Source of the DNA: Syntrophorhabdaceae bacterium
Lineage (GTDB): Bacteria > Desulfobacterota > Syntrophorhabdia > Syntrophorhabdales > Syntrophorhabdaceae
DNA: 15,707 bases
Direction: 5' to 3'
Assembly (NCBI GenBank): GCA_026415015.1
Contig: JAOAHW010000180.1
Span: 1-15,707 of the forward strand
The translations under genes were made by a program, and so were the position numbers. Numbering within the stretch: position 1 is the first letter of the stretch; every line of letters begins with the position of its first letter. Below are positions 7,960 to 15,082 of the stretch, piece by piece. The notes beneath the pieces were generated by a model. It did no database searches. It was not told where the DNA came from and saw only the letters and a list, made by a program, of their open reading frames with translations.

Positions 7960-7981
7960 TATGTTTACTATAGTGAACATA
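7960..7981. promoter_or_regulatory. 22-bp near-perfect palindrome, likely operator
   Basis: The half-site TATGTTTACTA (7960-7970) is mirrored by TAGTGAACATA (7971-7981). Ten of eleven pairs match; the only mismatch is T7966 against G7975. Continuous dyad symmetry of this length in a divergent intergenic region is typical of a homodimeric regulator site (TetR- or GntR-like in form). It sits 63 bases upstream of the -35 element for the oxidase gene and 138 bases from the phosphoesterase start. No regulator gene lies beside it in this window. Confidence 0.6.
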
Positions 7982-8044
7982 AAAAAAACCCTTAAAACAC
8001 AGGTTATTTTTAAAGACTTGATACATGAAAAAGTTCGTATTTTC

Positions 8045-8071
8045 TTGACAAATGATTAGAGAAAATATAAT
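8045..8071 (+). promoter_or_regulatory. Sigma-70 type promoter for the FAD oxidase operon
   Basis: A consensus -35 hexamer TTGACA (8045-8050) and a consensus -10 hexamer TATAAT (8066-8071) are separated by 15 bases. Both hexamers are perfect, but the spacer is about 2 bases shorter than ideal, which could make the promoter depend on an activator. Transcription would start near 8078, giving a leader of about 46 bases. Confidence 0.6.
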
Positions 8072-8088
8072 TATTAAGTGAAATAAAT

Positions 8089-8109
8089 TACAAAATCAAA
8101 AAAACGTTA
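8089..8109 (+). promoter_or_regulatory. A-rich CGTTA leader box, copy 1
   Basis: TACAAAATC followed by AAAAAAACGTTA lies between the predicted transcription start and the oxidase start codon. The last 12 bases recur identically at 10830-10841 before the acyl-CoA ligase, and the bases before them also agree apart from one missing A and a C/T difference. It ends 14 bases before the ATG, so it could be a translation enhancer, a protein-binding box or an RNA element. Confidence 0.4.
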
Positions 8110-8123
8110 TTCAGGGGGTATGA

Positions 8124-9503
8124 ATGTTAAAGGAATCAGTAATAAACGAGCTACAGAGGATAGTAGGCAAGGAGAATGTATTAACATCTCCTGAGGCATT
8201 GAAGGCGTATTCTTATGATGGCACTACAAGCTGGATACGGGAGCCTGATGTTGTGGTTTTTCCTACAACCACCCAGCAGATATCCGATTTAATGAAGCTC
8301 GCCAATGCTGAAAAGATACCCGTAACCCCGAGAGGTGGCGGAACAAATGTAAGCGGCGGCTCAGTTCCCTGGTTAGGTGGTATAGTTTTATGCACAACAA
8401 AGATGAATAAAATACTAAAGATTGACAAAGAAAACTTAACTGCCACAGTAGAACCTGGTGTAGTTTTACAGGACCTTACCCTGGCACTTGCAAAAGAAGG
8501 TCTATTCTTCCCCCCTGATCCACAGAGCTTCTTAGGTGCCACAATAGGTGGGATCATCGCAGAAAATGCTGGCGGACCTGCATGTGTGAAATATGGTGTC
8601 ACAAAACAGTATGTCCTTGGACTTGAGGTTGTTCTACCTACTGGTGAGATCGTAAACCTTGGCGGAAGGACATTAAAGAATGTAGTGGGTTATGACCTGC
8701 TTCATATATTTATAAGCTCTGAAGGTACCCTCGGTGTTATAACAAGGGCAGAACTCAAACTGAATCCTATTCCACCAGCTAAAAAGACCACTATGGTTGT
8801 ATATGCTGATGTGGCAAAGGCAGGAGAGGGGGTATTTAGGGTCCTTGAGAACGGCGTGATCCCTGATAAGATAGAGCTACTTGATAACTGGGTTATAAAC
8901 AGGATAGAAGAGATGATGCCCATGGGTCTCCCCAAGGATGCCGATGCAGTGCTTCTCTTTGAGTGTGATGGCATACCAGAGGCAGTAGAGAAAGAAACAG
9001 AAAAGATTGTTGATATTGTTAAGAAATACGGTGCAGTGGATGTTAGGATTGCAAAGGATATGGATGAGGCAAATAGATACTGGCTTGCAAGAAGGGCTGG
9101 TTTTGCTGCAGTATTTGGAAAGGCCAAGACAGTATTTGCTGAAGACGTGACTGTCCCAAGGGGAAAGATACCTGATCTAATCAATAAATGTAAAGAACTG
9201 GCGAAGAAATATAATGTAGAGATAGTTGTCCTTGGCCATGCAGGCGATGGCAACCTCCACCCTGCAATACTTACTGATGTATCTAATCAAGAGCATTATG
9301 GAAGGGCAGTGAAGGCCATGGATGAGATCATTGAAGAGGCAGTTGCATTGGGAGGTGTCCTCTCTGGCGAACACGGCATAGGGCTTGAAAAGCAAAAGTT
9401 CTTAAAGAGACAGCTTGACCCTGTTGTAATTGATATGATGAAAAAGATCAAGGCACTTTTCGATCCGAACAATATCATGAACCCAGGTAAGATTTGGGAA
9501 TAG
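8124..9503 (+). CDS. GlcD-like FAD-binding 2-hydroxyacid dehydrogenase/oxidase subunit
   Basis: This 459-residue protein matches the VAO/PCMH flavoprotein family (GlcD, D-lactate dehydrogenase) in length and motifs. The FAD pyrophosphate loop is PRGGGTNVSGG (69-79), followed by AENAGG (146-151) and the KNVVGYDL segment (185-192). The C-terminal FAD-oxidase domain has GHAGDGNLHP (371-380), SGEHGIG (414-420) and the closing NPGK motif (453-456). It would oxidise a D-2-hydroxy acid such as lactate or glycolate to the 2-oxo acid and pass electrons to the Fe-S protein encoded 19 bases downstream. The ATG at 8124 has the ribosome binding site AGGGGG (8113-8118). An ATG at 8120 is out of frame. The substrate is not determined by sequence, and a link to the acyl-CoA ligase two genes on suggests a carboxylic acid pathway. 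Confidence 0.9.
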   Translation: MLKESVINELQRIVGKENVLTSPEALKAYSYDGTTSWIREPDVVVFPTTTQQISDLMKLANAEKIPVTPRGGGTNVSGGSVPWLGGIVLCTTKMNKILKIDKENLTATVEPGVVLQDLTLALAKEGLFFPPDPQSFLGATIGGIIAENAGGPACVKYGVTKQYVLGLEVVLPTGEIVNLGGRTLKNVVGYDLLHIFISSEGTLGVITRAELKLNPIPPAKKTTMVVYADVAKAGEGVFRVLENGVIPDKIELLDNWVINRIEEMMPMGLPKDADAVLLFECDGIPEAVEKETEKIVDIVKKYGAVDVRIAKDMDEANRYWLARRAGFAAVFGKAKTVFAEDVTVPRGKIPDLINKCKELAKKYNVEIVVLGHAGDGNLHPAILTDVSNQEHYGRAVKAMDEIIEEAVALGGVLSGEHGIGLEKQKFLKRQLDPVVIDMMKKIKALFDPNNIMNPGKIWE

Positions 9504-9522
9504 TCAGAGGGGAGCTTAAAAT

Positions 9523-10791
9523 ATGGAAGATCTAAAAGAGCTAAAAAAAGTAGAACAACATGCTGACCAGTGCATGAAGTGTGGTTTTTGTAGCTTTTTC
9601 TGTCCTGTGTATCAGGAGGAAAAGGTTGAGACAGCTGTTGCAAGGGGTAAAAACTATTTAGCCAAACTTGCTATTAAAGGCGAGCAGAAGTTCACAGATG
9701 AATTAGGAGAGATTATTGGCAAGTGTCTTCTCTGTAAGCGCTGTGTTGTAAACTGTCCTGCCAAGACCCAGATAGACAGGGTAGTGGTGGCTGCAAGGGC
9801 AGAGATGGTAAAAAATAAAGGACTTGGATTTGTCAAGAACTTTGCCTTCAGGAAGGTTATGGCAAATAGAAAGGCCTTTGGTAATTACGTAAGGCTTGCC
9901 AAGGCATTCCAATGGCTTCTCCCAAAGACTGAAGGTAATATCAGGCACCTCCCTGATTTTCTCAAGGCCCTTGGACAGGGTAGAAACATTCCTGAGATAG
10001 CAAAGACATTTCTAAGGGATATGGTAAAACCTGTATATAAACCTCAGGATGGTAAAGCCCCAATTATGAGGGTAGGATTTTTCATGGGGTGCGCAGTCGA
10101 TTTTGTCTATCCTGAACTTGGAATGAAGTTTATAGACTTTATGACAAAGAGAGGAATTGAGGTGGTTGTCCCTCAGGAGCAGTCATGCTGCGGGGCTGCT
10201 ATATATTTTAGCGGAGACTTTGAGACAGGCAGGATGCTGGCAGATAAGAATATTGAGGCTTTCAAGGATGTGGATATGATAGTAACTGGCTGTGGAACAT
10301 GTAGTTCAACACTCAAAGATTATCAGAAATACCTTCCTGATAATCCAGACCAGGAGAAACGTTATAAAGACTTTGAGAAGAAGATAAAGGATAGCATGGA
10401 GTTTATCATAGATGTAATGAAGGTAAAGCCCGAAGAACTGAAATTGAAAAAAGAGTTTGAAGGCAAGACTGTAACATGGCATGACCCGTGTCACCTGATA
10501 AGATACCAGAATATTTCAGCCCAACCAAGGGCAATATTAAAGGGCTTAAAAGGGCTCAAATATGTAGAGATGCCCAATGCAGATCTCTGCTGTGGAATGG
10601 GCGGCTCTTTCAGTGTTTATCATTATGACCTTACCAAAAAGATAGCCGCCAAAAAGATGAATGGAATAAAGGCAACAGGGGCAGATATAGTTGTTACTGC
10701 ATGTCCAGGCTGCATGATAAACCTTATTGATAATGTCTTACAGAATAAGATGCCTCAAAAGGTATATCATCTACTGGAGCTTGTTGAGTAG
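9523..10791 (+). CDS. GlcF-like Fe-S protein with two CCG domains
   Basis: This 422-residue protein starts with two 4Fe-4S ferredoxin motifs: C17/C20/C23/C27 and C68/C71/C74/C78, each followed by Pro. Two cysteine-rich CCG domains follow: C190, C222-C223, C257/C260 and C323, C356-C357, C394/C397. This is the architecture of GlcF and of HdrD-like electron-transfer subunits. No membrane segment is present, so it is probably cytoplasmic or loosely membrane-attached through a partner. It most likely takes electrons from the FAD subunit encoded just upstream and passes them on to quinone, an electron-transfer flavoprotein or another carrier not seen here. The ribosome binding site AGAGGGGAG (9506-9514) is strong. 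The pair with the FAD subunit is clear; the final acceptor is unknown. Confidence 0.9.
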   Translation: MEDLKELKKVEQHADQCMKCGFCSFFCPVYQEEKVETAVARGKNYLAKLAIKGEQKFTDELGEIIGKCLLCKRCVVNCPAKTQIDRVVVAARAEMVKNKGLGFVKNFAFRKVMANRKAFGNYVRLAKAFQWLLPKTEGNIRHLPDFLKALGQGRNIPEIAKTFLRDMVKPVYKPQDGKAPIMRVGFFMGCAVDFVYPELGMKFIDFMTKRGIEVVVPQEQSCCGAAIYFSGDFETGRMLADKNIEAFKDVDMIVTGCGTCSSTLKDYQKYLPDNPDQEKRYKDFEKKIKDSMEFIIDVMKVKPEELKLKKEFEGKTVTWHDPCHLIRYQNISAQPRAILKGLKGLKYVEMPNADLCCGMGGSFSVYHYDLTKKIAAKKMNGIKATGADIVVTACPGCMINLIDNVLQNKMPQKVYHLLELVE

Positions 10792-10821
10792 TAACACCCT
10801 ATGCTTTAACAAACAACACTA

Positions 10822-10841
10822 TACAAATTAAAAAAACGTTA
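10822..10841 (+). promoter_or_regulatory. A-rich CGTTA leader box, copy 2
   Basis: TACAAATT followed by AAAAAACGTTA overlaps the start of the ribosome binding site AGGAGGA (10841-10847) of the acyl-CoA ligase. AAAAAAACGTTA (10830-10841) is identical to 8098-8109 before the FAD oxidase gene. It ends 11 bases before the ATG, a position like that of copy 1. Confidence 0.4.
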
Positions 10842-10852
10842 GGAGGATTAAC

Positions 10853-12460
10853 ATGAAGAACGGGCACTGGATGACGGCAAAAGATGTTTTGAGGGTAAAT
10901 GCCTTTAAATGGCCTAACAAGATGGGTATAAAGGACCTTTACAAGTCATATACCTTCAAAGAATGGAATGAAAGGTCATGTAGGCTTGCAAATGCCCTCG
11001 CTGATATGGGTATGAAGAAAGGTGATAGGTTTGCAGTTCTTGCATATAACTGTGTAGAATGGCTTGAGATATATGCAGCAGCAGCAAAAGGCGGTTTTAT
11101 CTGTGTTCCCCTTATGTTCAGGCTTGCACCACCTGAAATGGAATATATTATAAATCATTGCGAAGCAAAGGTCTTTATTCTCCAGGCAGGTGTAGACCCA
11201 GCAGACGGCAAGGAATTCCCCTGGGTAAAACAGGTCAACGAGATGAAGAAAAATATCCCCACTGTTGAAAAATATGTAACATTTGCAGTGGATAACCCTC
11301 ATTATGACGGCTACATCTCATATGAGGATGCCCTTGCAGCAGCAAGCCCAGAAGAACCTGCAACCAAAGTAGATGCCGATGACCCATGGGTTATTATGTA
11401 TACCGGTGGAACAACAGGAAAACCTAAAGGCGTTGTAAAGACACATGCATCATTGTTTGCCCAGTATTTCATCATGATATTTGACCATCAGTTTAACTTC
11501 GACGATATTACACTCCTTGTTATGCCATGCTGCCATGTTAACTCACTCTTCTACTCCTTTGTTAATACATGGGTAGGTGGCTCTGTCATGGCCTATAACA
11601 TGGTGAGCTTCAACCCTGAGAACCTCCTCAAGACATTTGCAGAGCACAAGATTACATTTACATCCCTTGTCCCAACACACTACATCATGATGCTTGCATT
11701 GCCTGATGAGGTTAAAGCAAAATATGATGTCTCCTGCGTAAAGAAACTATTGTGCTCTTCTGCACCAGCAAGGAGAGATACAAAACTCGGTATACTCAAG
11801 ATGTTCCCCAACTCACAACTCTATGAAGCATACGGCTCAACAGAGGCAGGCATTGTTACAGTCCTTAAACCACACGAACAGCTCACAAAACTCGGTTCTA
11901 TTGGCCGTGAGGTTATAGGAACAGACATCATCAGGATCTATGATGAAGACGGTAACCTTATAACACAGCCCAATGTGGTAGGTGAACTCTATTCAAGAAG
12001 CCCGATGCTCTTTGAGGAATACTGGAAAGAGCCGGAGAAGACTGCAGCAGCTATGAAAGGTGAATACTTCAGCGCTGGTGACATGGCTTACAGGGATGAG
12101 GATGGTTATTATTATCTTGTAGACAGGAAGGCAAACATGATCATCTCTGGTGGTGAAAATGTATTCCCATCAGAAGTTGAAAATGTTGTCGGTGGCCATC
12201 CAAAGGTAAAAGACGTGGCAGTTATCGGTGTCCCACATGAGAAATGGGGCGAACAGGTAACAGCAGTTGTGGTCCTCCATGAAGGTCAGACAGCAACACC
12301 TGAAGAGATCTCCAACTTCTGTAAAGGCAAGATCGCAGGCTTCAAGGTTCCTAAGAATGTCATCTTCATAAAGGATGAGGAGATGCCAAGAAGTGGCGCA
12401 GGTAAGATACTCCACAGGATTTTAAGAGAGAGATACGGAAAGTGGAGTGACCACGTATAA
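10853..12460 (+). CDS. AMP-forming acyl-CoA ligase
   Basis: This 535-residue protein is a class I adenylate-forming enzyme: it makes an acyl-AMP from a carboxylic acid and ATP, then the CoA thioester. Motifs are the P-loop-like YTGGTTGKPKG (183-193), the adenine-binding YEAYGSTEA (324-332), the SAGD motif with D410, the hinge region DRKANMIISGGENVFPSEVE (424-443) and the catalytic lysine K518 in RSGAGKILHR (513-522). Length is usual for medium/long-chain or aromatic acid CoA ligases; the substrate cannot be assigned. The ribosome binding site AGGAGGA is near perfect, 5 bases before the ATG. It lies 61 bases after the Fe-S gene with no terminator between, so it is probably in the same operon. 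It ends before a strong intrinsic terminator. No truncation or missing residue is seen. Confidence 0.92.
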   Translation: MKNGHWMTAKDVLRVNAFKWPNKMGIKDLYKSYTFKEWNERSCRLANALADMGMKKGDRFAVLAYNCVEWLEIYAAAAKGGFICVPLMFRLAPPEMEYIINHCEAKVFILQAGVDPADGKEFPWVKQVNEMKKNIPTVEKYVTFAVDNPHYDGYISYEDALAAASPEEPATKVDADDPWVIMYTGGTTGKPKGVVKTHASLFAQYFIMIFDHQFNFDDITLLVMPCCHVNSLFYSFVNTWVGGSVMAYNMVSFNPENLLKTFAEHKITFTSLVPTHYIMMLALPDEVKAKYDVSCVKKLLCSSAPARRDTKLGILKMFPNSQLYEAYGSTEAGIVTVLKPHEQLTKLGSIGREVIGTDIIRIYDEDGNLITQPNVVGELYSRSPMLFEEYWKEPEKTAAAMKGEYFSAGDMAYRDEDGYYYLVDRKANMIISGGENVFPSEVENVVGGHPKVKDVAVIGVPHEKWGEQVTAVVVLHEGQTATPEEISNFCKGKIAGFKVPKNVIFIKDEEMPRSGAGKILHRILRERYGKWSDHV

Positions 12461-12479
12461 CATGTTCTGACTGACTTAT

Positions 12480-12511
12480 AAAAGGCGGGGTAATCATCCC
12501 CGCCTTTTTTT
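12480..12511 (+). terminator. Intrinsic terminator after the acyl-CoA ligase
   Basis: An 11-bp stem (AAAAGGCGGGG at 12480-12490 pairing with CCCCGCCTTTT at 12498-12508) with a 7-base loop is followed by a continuing T-run. It lies 20 bases after the ligase stop and 27 bases before the next start codon. The arms resemble those of the terminator at 5576-5604. Confidence 0.92.
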
Positions 12512-12537
12512 GTAAAACAGGTTATTTAGATATCATA

Positions 12538-13557
12538 GTGCATAATAAAAAGATATTTGACTTCACAGATAATATAAACCCCCTTAACACATCAAAGAGA
12601 GTAAAAAACAATCTAAGAAGGTCTATAAAACACATAGAATCCTACGATGATACCTCACTCTCTAGGTTTATAAGATACCTTAAGAAGCTATTTAATATAG
12701 AGGAAGAAAACATTTTAGTTTGTTATGGTCTCTCCCATATTCTATCTTGTGTACTTAAGATGTCAGGGGGTTCAGATATACTGATCCCATCACCTGTATC
12801 AGGCGGATACAGGTTTTTTATAGATAGTGGGGATGTAAAGATTGTGCCATATAAGACAGATATTAATGATGATAATTATTGTAATATTGAAGACTTGAGT
12901 CAATTTTTTGATAAAATAGATTTAATATTATTGCCAAATCCTCATAATATAACAGGAAAAATATTAAGCAATAAACAGATAGAGGATATTATAGGGCTGG
13001 CTGACAAGATGAAAAAAACCGTTATTATAGATGAGTCTCTTATAGATTATACAGAAATGCCTACATATGCAGAGAACATTGTAAAATCAGAATGTTCTTT
13101 GATAGTAAAGACTTTTTCTACATACCATGGCCTTGCAGGCCTTTTGTTCGGATATGCCATAGGCCCTAACAAGCTCATCAAAGACCTGAAGAAATTTATC
13201 TACCCATTTTCATTCAAGATACCACCCCTTGCCTGTTCTGCAGCCTTAGTGAGTATGAAAGATGCAGCCTATAAGAGGAGGACAAATGAATATATAAGTT
13301 CGGAGAAGACTTATATAAAGGATAGATTAAAGAGCTCTCAAAGAATAAAAATCATAGATCGGGGCTGTAATTTTCTACTTGTCGAGATAGAGGGTGATAA
13401 GGATGCTGTATTTGATTTTTTTTATAAAAAAGGCATAAATATTGACATTTACCAGGAACCAGAGGGACTTTTTCTGAGGCTACCAATAAAAAAACACAAG
13501 CTCAATGCATATTTTGTGAAGATTTTAAAAAAGATGATAGGTGAAACTAAATTATGA
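12538..13557 (+). CDS. CobD/HisC-like fold-type I PLP protein lacking the Schiff-base lysine
   Basis: This 339-residue protein resembles histidinol-phosphate aminotransferase and threonine-phosphate decarboxylase. The N-terminal FDFTDNINPLN (7-17), NPHNITG (134-140, for the usual NPNNPTG), DES (165-167, usual DEAY) and the C-terminal Arg in LFLRLPI (311-317) all fit. The active-site segment reads KTFSTYHGLAGLLFGY (191-206), against the usual TFSKAFGLAGLRIGY: the Schiff-base lysine position is T195 (codon ACA) and the phosphate-binding Arg position is L203. Normal aminotransferase chemistry is therefore doubtful. The GTG start at 12538 has only a weak ribosome binding site and the protein lacks the HGG that opens CobD, but no better start is in frame. 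It overlaps the nucleotidase gene by ATGA. It may be a non-catalytic binding or regulatory protein; no cobalamin genes lie nearby. Confidence 0.8.
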   Translation: MHNKKIFDFTDNINPLNTSKRVKNNLRRSIKHIESYDDTSLSRFIRYLKKLFNIEEENILVCYGLSHILSCVLKMSGGSDILIPSPVSGGYRFFIDSGDVKIVPYKTDINDDNYCNIEDLSQFFDKIDLILLPNPHNITGKILSNKQIEDIIGLADKMKKTVIIDESLIDYTEMPTYAENIVKSECSLIVKTFSTYHGLAGLLFGYAIGPNKLIKDLKKFIYPFSFKIPPLACSAALVSMKDAAYKRRTNEYISSEKTYIKDRLKSSQRIKIIDRGCNFLLVEIEGDKDAVFDFFYKKGINIDIYQEPEGLFLRLPIKKHKLNAYFVKILKKMIGETKL

Positions 13558-15056
13558 AAAAGAGGATTTTAATATTTTTATCAATAATTTTTATCATATT
13601 TTTTGTCTCCTTTAATGCCCTCTGTGAAGACATAGATATAAGGGTCCTCTATGTTAATGACTTCCATGGCTTTGCAGAGGAACAGAAATCAGATTTTACA
13701 GGTGGTATGGTAGGTGGGGCAACATATATTGGAGGGATGGTTGACAGGTTAAGACAAGAAAGGCCAAGCCTTTTGCTTTCTGCAGGAGATATGATTCAGG
13801 GCAGCAACTGGGCAAACCTTTTCTATGGAAAGTCAGTGATCGAGATTATGAATATAATGGGTTTTGATGCCATGACCATAGGTAACCATGAATTTGATTT
13901 TGGTATAGATGCGTTAAAGGAAAGGATGAAGGATGCCCGTTTTCCTTTTTTGGGGGCAAATATAATTGGTATAGAAGGTATCCAACCATTCATAGTAAGG
14001 CAGTTAAAAGATATAAAGATCGCTATAATCGGTCTTGCTACAGAGGAGACACCTATATATACCCACCCTGATAATGTAAGGGGTCTCGTATTCCAATCGG
14101 CCTTTGATACTGCTGAAATATTTATAAAAGAATTGCGAGATAAGGTTGATATGATAATAATATTGTCCCATCTTGGTTTACACAATGACATGGTTCTTGC
14201 CCAGAAGATAGGTGGTATAGATGTGATTGTAGGTGGCCATTCACACACGAAGATAGAGAAACCTGTTTTGATAGGAAAGACCATTATAGTTCAGGCATGG
14301 GAGCATGGAAAGGTCTTAGGTGTCCTTGACCTGACATTAAGGGATGGAGAAATAAAAGACTATAAAGGATACCTCATAGATATCAAGCCTTCTGCAAGAA
14401 TAAAAAACAAGGAGGTAGAAGAGGTTGTAAAGAAATATCAAAGGAAGATAAGAGGGATTGTTAAACAGAAGATAGGTGAGACAGAGGTAGACCTCGATGG
14501 AGTAAATAGCGTCAGAAGAGAGACAAATTTTGGGAATCTTGTATCAGATGCAATAAAACAAAGGACACAGTCAGATATAGTAATAATAAACGGGGGTTCT
14601 ATAAAGATGGGCATAGGCAGAGGGCCAATCACCATGGGTCAGATATATAATGCATTACCTTTTAATAACTATATCGTGGCTATAAAGATGAAAGGTAAGG
14701 ATATAATAGAGGCATTAAGACATGGGACAAGCACAAGAGAGAACAATTCTGGCAGGTTTCCACAGGTGTCAGGGATAAGGTTTAGTTTTTCAAGGGATAG
14801 GCCAGGTGAATCTACAATAAGAGAGGTTGCTTTTAGAGGGGAACCTATTGAATTAGAAAAGGAATACAATGTAGCTACCACTGATTTTCTCATGGCTGGA
14901 GGGGATGGATATAGGGTATTTGGTGGTTATATCAACTCACACATAATATTACATAAAGAGCCTGGAAAGTGGGTGAGGGACCTTGTAGTGGAGTACATAA
15001 AGACAAGGAAAAAGGTCAATCCTGTTGTTGAGGGCAGGATAACTGAGATAAAATGA
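13554..15056 (+). CDS. Exported 5'-nucleotidase/UshA-family metallophosphatase
   Basis: This 500-residue protein opens with a signal peptide: KKR, a hydrophobic core (about 5-20) and a likely cleavage after NALC, with no proper lipobox. The metallophosphatase domain has D36/H38 in NDFHG, D79 in SAGDM, N111-H112-E113 in GNHEFDFG, H206 in SHLG and GGHSHT (227-232). The C-terminal nucleotidase domain has RRETNFGNL (321-329), NGGSIK (346-351), RFPQVSG (401-407) and DFLMAGGDGYRVF (444-456), with F402 and F456 in place for base stacking. It should remove phosphate from nucleotides or related compounds outside the cytoplasm. NGGSIK has Lys where family members usually have Arg. The start overlaps the preceding stop by four bases (ATGA), so translation is coupled. 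Confidence 0.92.
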   Translation: MKKRILIFLSIIFIIFFVSFNALCEDIDIRVLYVNDFHGFAEEQKSDFTGGMVGGATYIGGMVDRLRQERPSLLLSAGDMIQGSNWANLFYGKSVIEIMNIMGFDAMTIGNHEFDFGIDALKERMKDARFPFLGANIIGIEGIQPFIVRQLKDIKIAIIGLATEETPIYTHPDNVRGLVFQSAFDTAEIFIKELRDKVDMIIILSHLGLHNDMVLAQKIGGIDVIVGGHSHTKIEKPVLIGKTIIVQAWEHGKVLGVLDLTLRDGEIKDYKGYLIDIKPSARIKNKEVEEVVKKYQRKIRGIVKQKIGETEVDLDGVNSVRRETNFGNLVSDAIKQRTQSDIVIINGGSIKMGIGRGPITMGQIYNALPFNNYIVAIKMKGKDIIEALRHGTSTRENNSGRFPQVSGIRFSFSRDRPGESTIREVAFRGEPIELEKEYNVATTDFLMAGGDGYRVFGGYINSHIILHKEPGKWVRDLVVEYIKTRKKVNPVVEGRITEIK

Positions 15057-15082
15057 TAATCTCAAAGGGAAGAGAAAGGGCT

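Larger units (their letters stand above)
7822..8123. other. Divergent intergenic control region, 302 bases
   Basis: This very AT-rich gap separates the phosphoesterase (leftward) and the FAD oxidase (rightward). It holds a small perfect palindrome CTGTT-A-AACAG (7937-7947), a 22-bp near-palindrome (7960-7981), a plus-strand promoter-like pair (8045-8071) and an A-rich leader box (8089-8109). For the leftward gene, only a weak promoter candidate is visible on the minus strand: TTGAAT (7876-7871), 17 bases, TTTAAA (7853-7848). No open reading frame or RNA gene is apparent. Confidence 0.7.

Noticed and set aside
7982..8016. A-run, AACC ... GGTT and T-run resembling a terminator in the divergent region
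   Set aside because: Only four solid pairs plus A-T pairs with a bulge; no plus-strand gene ends upstream of it, so a terminator makes no sense here.
12510..12536. TTGTAA and TATCAT as a promoter for the PLP-fold gene
   Set aside because: With this -10 element, transcription would begin after the GTG start codon, so it cannot serve that gene as annotated.
13081..13160. PLP-fold gene as a pseudogene
   Set aside because: The frame is intact over 339 codons, other cofactor-site residues are kept, and it overlaps the next gene by ATGA, so loss of lysine looks like a change of function rather than decay.
12538..13557. Cobalamin biosynthesis gene cobD
   Set aside because: The overall similarity is there, but the active-site lysine is absent and no other cobalamin gene is nearby, so I do not assign the symbol.
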